Shown piece by piece: positions 62,368-64,000 of a DNA stretch of 64,000 nucleotides (position 1 is the stretch's first letter; each line of letters opens with the position of its first letter). The notes beneath the pieces are model-generated. The model saw only the letters and a list, made by a program, of their open reading frames with translations. It had not been told where the DNA came from and did no database searches. Origin of the DNA: Halovenus carboxidivorans (GTDB taxonomy: Archaea > Halobacteriota > Halobacteria > Halobacteriales > Haloarculaceae). The position numbers and the translations under genes were made by a program. The stretch spans positions 120,747 to 184,746 of the forward strand of contig NZ_WUUT01000003.1 of the NCBI RefSeq assembly GCF_009831575.1, given 5' to 3'.

Positions 62368-63042
62368 TTATCGGAAGGCGAGTACGCGGAGGATCACGTT
62401 GAGCATCCGGAAGGGGTAGAGGACGAACGTATCGAGCGTGAACTGTGACTCGCCCTCCTCTCTGGTCGGCATCTCGATGGATACCTCCGTGATCCGCTGG
62501 TTCTTCTTGGCGGCCTCCAGGGTCTGCTCGACCGCCCAGTGTTTGTCCGAGCGGTGCAGAATCTCCTCGAGCGCCGAGACGCGGTACACCCTGAATCCGC
62601 TCGTCACGTCCGTGATATCGACGCCGCCGAGCACGTTGACGGTCTTCGTGAAGAAGGTGATCCCGAGCTTTCGGACGAGCGAGTACTCCTGGAAGCTCTC
62701 GTTGAGATACCGGCTGGCGATGACCATGTCGTTGTCCTCGGCCTCCGCCAGCAGCGCCGGGATATACTCGGGGTCGTGTTGGCCGTCGCCGTCGATCTGT
62801 AACACGAAGTCGTAGTCGTGCTGGATGGCGTACTGGTAGCCGGTCCGGACCGCCCCGCCGACGCCGGTGTTGAAGACGTGTTCGACGACGGTGGCTCCGT
62901 GTTCCCGGGCAATCGCCGCGGTCCCGTCGCTCGACCCGTCGTCGACGACGACGACCCTGTCGACGTGGTCCCGTGTCTCGGCGATCACCTCACCGATGGT
63001 ATCGGACTCGTTGTACGCGGGGATGACGGCGACGACTCGCAT
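62368..63042 (-). CDS. Glycosyltransferase family 2 (dolichol-phosphate sugar synthase type)
   Basis: 224 residues, GT-A fold. VAVIPAYNESDTIGEVIAET opens it; VVVVDDGSSDGTAAIARE, LQIDGDGQHDPEYIP (the DxD equivalent) and SDKHWAVEQTLEAAKKN follow. Like archaeal dolichyl-phosphate glucose/mannose synthases, but without C-terminal membrane helices, which the adjacent DUF2304 protein could supply. First gene of the operon; AATAAAGAATAAATA about 25-40 nt upstream is a strong promoter box. Confidence 0.87.
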   Translation of the reverse strand: MRVVAVIPAYNESDTIGEVIAETRDHVDRVVVVDDGSSDGTAAIAREHGATVVEHVFNTGVGGAVRTGYQYAIQHDYDFVLQIDGDGQHDPEYIPALLAEAEDNDMVIASRYLNESFQEYSLVRKLGITFFTKTVNVLGGVDITDVTSGFRVYRVSALEEILHRSDKHWAVEQTLEAAKKNQRITEVSIEMPTREEGESQFTLDTFVLYPFRMLNVILRVLAFR

Positions 63043-63187
63043 CGCGTAGGTGTCGTGGGAGCGTGTATTTATTCTTTATTCTTGCAGTCGTCGCCGATCT
63101 CTGGGCCGTTTTCTGGACTGTCGGGCCGTCTGGCCCTCTCCGTCCGCCGTTCGGTCGCGACACTGATCGCTGTACTGACCAGAGCGA

Positions 63188-63203
63188 AACGTACTAGTAC
63201 GTT
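63188..63203. promoter_or_regulatory. 16-bp perfect palindrome upstream of phosphatase-like gene
   Basis: AACGTACTAGTACGTT lies 19 nt before the ATG at 63223, thus at the place where a transcription start or promoter is expected. A perfect 16-bp palindrome is a plausible operator for a dimeric regulator. It differs from the TACT-N8-GAGTA site of the epimerase operon though it has TACT and AGTA directly joined. Confidence 0.45.
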
Positions 63204-63222
63204 GGTCGGTTTCCACAGACCG

Positions 63223-64000
63223 ATGACCAAGACCATCGTCGTGGGACTGGACGGTGCCAGTTGGGACCTGCTGGATCCGTGGCTGGCCGAGGGGGCCCTC
63301 CCGAACCTGTCCGCACTCCGGGAGTCGAGTTCCTGGGCCGAGACCGAGAGCTGTCTCCCGCCGGTCACCTTCCCCAACTGGAAGTGTTACTCCTCGGGGA
63401 AGAACCCCGGCGGGTTCGGCGTCTACTGGTTCGAGCGGGTCGATCTGGCGGCCGGAGAGATCGAGGTCACCAACGGCAGTGACTTCGAGACTGCCGAACT
63501 CTGGGATTATCTCAACGACGACGGCCAGCGCACGGGTGTCGTCAACATGCCGACGATGTATCCGCCCCGGGAGATCGACGGTCCGATCGTCTGCGGCGGT
63601 CCCGACGCCGTTGAGGGGGAGTACCGCTCTATCGACGGCGGCTACGCGACTCCGGAGGGGCTCGTCGAGGAACTCGAAGACCGCTTCGATTACCGCGTCC
63701 ATCCGGAACCGCTTCTCTCCTCCAACGAGGAACGCGGCGAGGAGGTCGACGAGATTCTCGACCTCCTCGACCTCCGGTTCGAGGTCGCATTGACCCTGCT
63801 GGAGGAGCGGGATCTCGACTTCGTCCACGTCACGCTCTTTTATCTGAACGTCTTGCAGCATTTCTTCTGGAACGACGAGCCGACCCGACGGGCCTGGACA
63901 CTGATCGACGAGTGGATCGGGCGACTCGACGACCGCGAGGATCTGAATCTCGTCTTGATGTCCGACCACGGCTGTGGCGCGACGACCACCGAGTTCTACA
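63223..64000 (+). CDS. Alkaline-phosphatase-superfamily phosphodiesterase, 3' end cut by window edge
   Basis: 259 residues visible, no stop before the edge. MTKTIVVGLDGASWDLLDPW has the first metal Asp; ESCLPPVTFPNWKCYSSGKN holds the Thr nucleophile region of type I phosphodiesterases; NLVLMSDHGCGATTTEFY has the Asp-His metal pair. Such proteins occur in haloarchaeal glycan clusters. Members cleave phosphodiesters of nucleotides, sugars or lipids; here a glycan or lipid carrier is likely. Divergent from the GT2 operon. Confidence 0.87.
   Translation, partial: MTKTIVVGLDGASWDLLDPWLAEGALPNLSALRESSSWAETESCLPPVTFPNWKCYSSGKNPGGFGVYWFERVDLAAGEIEVTNGSDFETAELWDYLNDDGQRTGVVNMPTMYPPREIDGPIVCGGPDAVEGEYRSIDGGYATPEGLVEELEDRFDYRVHPEPLLSSNEERGEEVDEILDLLDLRFEVALTLLEERDLDFVHVTLFYLNVLQHFFWNDEPTRRAWTLIDEWIGRLDDREDLNLVLMSDHGCGATTTEFY

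Overview
The window is about 64 kb of high-GC chromosome from a halophilic archaeon (class Halobacteria). The evidence is consistent. Proteins are strongly acidic. Many starts sit 24-30 nt downstream of a TATA-like box with no ribosome binding site, the leaderless pattern of haloarchaea. Archaeal markers include RadA, Mre11/Rad50, EF-2 with the diphthamide histidine, PurO-type IMP cyclohydrolase, a SAMP1-like ubiquitin-like modifier, a MetRS with C-terminal tRNA-binding domain, an archaeal 7S (SRP) RNA of about 304 nt and a tRNA-Gln(CTG). I cannot name the genus.

Layout. 1-7 kb: partial SDR, CoA-binding protein, ATP-type PEP carboxykinase, SAMP1-like modifier, and an operon of two membrane proteins with RCK/TrkA-C-like cytoplasmic domains, one carrying a 330-residue acidic tail built on repeats. 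7-16 kb: UvrA, a lower-GC acetyltransferase/PH-domain pair, UspA, a chlorite-dismutase-like heme protein (PitA type) with duplicated domains, RadA. 16-25 kb: threonine synthase, regulators, LarE, PurO, tRNA-Gln, a tiny zinc finger, an MscS channel coupled to a degenerate P-loop protein, SRP RNA, and a metal-homeostasis operon (ferritin-like protein, DtxR/SirR regulator, micro-ORFs). 25-36 kb: lysine pathway genes lysA and dapE, MetRS, several small membrane proteins, a minimal FAD protein, the orphan PGF-CTERM tail of a lost surface protein, and EF-2. 36-44 kb: a spondin-type lipoprotein with a membrane-anchored sulfite-oxidase-like molybdoenzyme, a wHTH/membrane pair, a zincin-like protein, and the rad50-mre11 operon. 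44-49.4 kb: a signalling block with a KaiC-family ATPase between two PAS histidine kinases. 49.8-64 kb: a surface-glycan block with three glycosyltransferases of the GT4 and GT2 types, a GT39-type membrane transferase, two flippase-like membrane proteins, three sugar-nucleotide epimerases including a UDP-sulfoquinovose-synthase-like enzyme, a polysaccharide deacetylase, two alkaline-phosphatase-superfamily proteins and a TrmB-family regulator.

How it fits together. The glycan block looks like one pathway: nucleotide sugars are made by the epimerases, lipid-linked sugars by the GT2/GT4 enzymes, moved across the membrane by the flippase-like proteins, and transferred or trimmed outside. A perfect inverted repeat of the form TACT-N8-GAGTA lies on the start of the epimerase operon. 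It matches the consensus I recall for the haloarchaeal regulator TrmB, and a TrmB-family gene sits 3 kb away. I regard this, the micro-ORF-rich ferritin/DtxR operon, the KaiC-kinase block and the MscS/degenerate P-loop pair as the parts most worth checking. No CRISPR array, insertion sequence, prophage or rRNA operon was seen.
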